Source: Spartobacteria bacterium (lineage in GTDB: Bacteria > Verrucomicrobiota > Verrucomicrobiia > Chthoniobacterales > UBA6821). From it: a stretch of 11,865 nt of DNA. Positions 11,675 through 11,865 of the stretch are shown here, piece after piece. The number at the start of each line of letters is the position of its first letter. Position 1 is the stretch's first letter. Under the pieces are notes generated by a model, which was not told the DNA's origin, did not search any database, and saw only the letters and a list, made by a program, of their open reading frames with translations. The stretch covers positions 1 to 11,865 of the forward strand of contig CANIBV010000041.1 of NCBI GenBank assembly GCA_947466005.1. Direction: 5' to 3'. Both the position numbers and the translations under genes were made by a program.

Positions 11675-11865
11675 ATGACCATGAATCTTATCAGCATTTT
11701 TCTCAAGGGGGGGCCGATCATGGTTCCCATCCTCATTGTTTCCCTGCTTGTGATGGCGACCGTCATCGAACGGGTTATCTTTCTGATCAGTTACCACCGT
11801 GATCGCTCGCCGCAGACCGTACGGGAGATTTTTGCCAGCGTGGAGCATGGTCGCCCAGACGAGGC
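11675..11865 (+). CDS. MotA/TolQ/ExbB proton channel family protein (partial)
   Basis: An open frame from ATG 11675 runs past the right edge, 63 codons so far: MTMNLISIFLKGGPIM, then VPILIVSLLVMATVIERVIFLISYHRD. The KGGPIM(V/I)PI-hydrophobic-(V/I)IERxxFL pattern is the N-terminus and first transmembrane helix of ExbB/TolQ proteins, which form a proton channel with ExbD/TolR to energise TonB- or Tol-dependent envelope processes. The start could be the second ATG at 11681 (MNLISIF). No Shine-Dalgarno is visible. The next genes outside the window are expected to be an ExbD/TolR partner. Whether it is ExbB (iron or nutrient uptake) or TolQ (cell envelope integrity) cannot be told from this fragment; the operator-like site upstream would suit ExbB control by a metal regulator, as inference. 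Confidence 0.9.
   Translation, partial: MTMNLISIFLKGGPIMVPILIVSLLVMATVIERVIFLISYHRDRSPQTVREIFASVEHGRPDE

Noticed and set aside
1..11865. Defence island, prophage or transposon
   Set aside because: No transposase, integrase, toxin-antitoxin pair, restriction enzyme or phage protein was seen; the methyltransferase has a THUMP-like region and no restriction partner.

Overview
This is a GC-rich bacterial window (roughly 60% GC by eye) with 14 supported protein-coding genes, two of them cut by the window edges. I see no rRNA, tRNA, CRISPR array, insertion sequence or prophage. The best guess for the host is Verrucomicrobiota. The reasons are the style of amidase-like protein with a DP-x-x-IGG core, the CAAX-protease-related protein typical of PEP-CTERM/exosortase genomes, the small PUR-domain protein, the many short degenerate intergenic repeats, and the rarity of Shine-Dalgarno sequences. 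This assignment is an inference from remembered families, not from a search.

Left block (1-3017, all minus strand): the start of a putative helix-turn-helix protein, a small secreted protein, two paralogous lipoproteins, a Tyr/Gly-rich lipoprotein with 17-residue C-terminal repeats, and a DUF2092 exported protein. The last three in transcription order (DUF2092, Tyr/Gly lipoprotein, lipoprotein B) are spaced by 28 and 35 bp and look like one envelope operon. Three genes in this block (small secreted protein, lipoproteins A and B) are each followed at the stop codon by the same repeat: a GATCCG...CGGATC hairpin and then degenerate AGGCTGTT units.

Middle block (3235-7706): a plus-strand pair encodes a HEAT-like/THUMP-like/class I methyltransferase with a basic tail and a spermidine-synthase-fold protein, 15 bp apart. 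It converges within 9 bp on a minus-strand amidase-like lipoprotein. That protein has kept the two glutamates of the amidase zinc site but lost both histidines, so it is probably a pseudoenzyme. Upstream of it on the minus strand lies a YkgJ-type cysteine-cluster protein.

Right block (7759-11865): a single-repeat PUR-domain nucleic-acid-binding protein and endonuclease IV (nfo, all nine metal ligands present) lie on the minus strand, separated by a repeat-bearing spacer. Divergent from nfo are a CPBP/CAAX-type membrane protease and glutamine-dependent NAD+ synthetase (nadE), 20 bp apart. After a 169-bp gap holding an antisense-facing terminator and an operator-like palindrome over a TATAAT box comes the start of a MotA/TolQ/ExbB proton-channel gene.

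Most of the window is ordinary housekeeping and envelope content. I do not find a clear new defence or mobile system. The items most worth a second look are the histidine-less amidase, the stop-codon-linked repeat family with its lipoprotein paralogs, and the DUF2092/repeat-lipoprotein operon.
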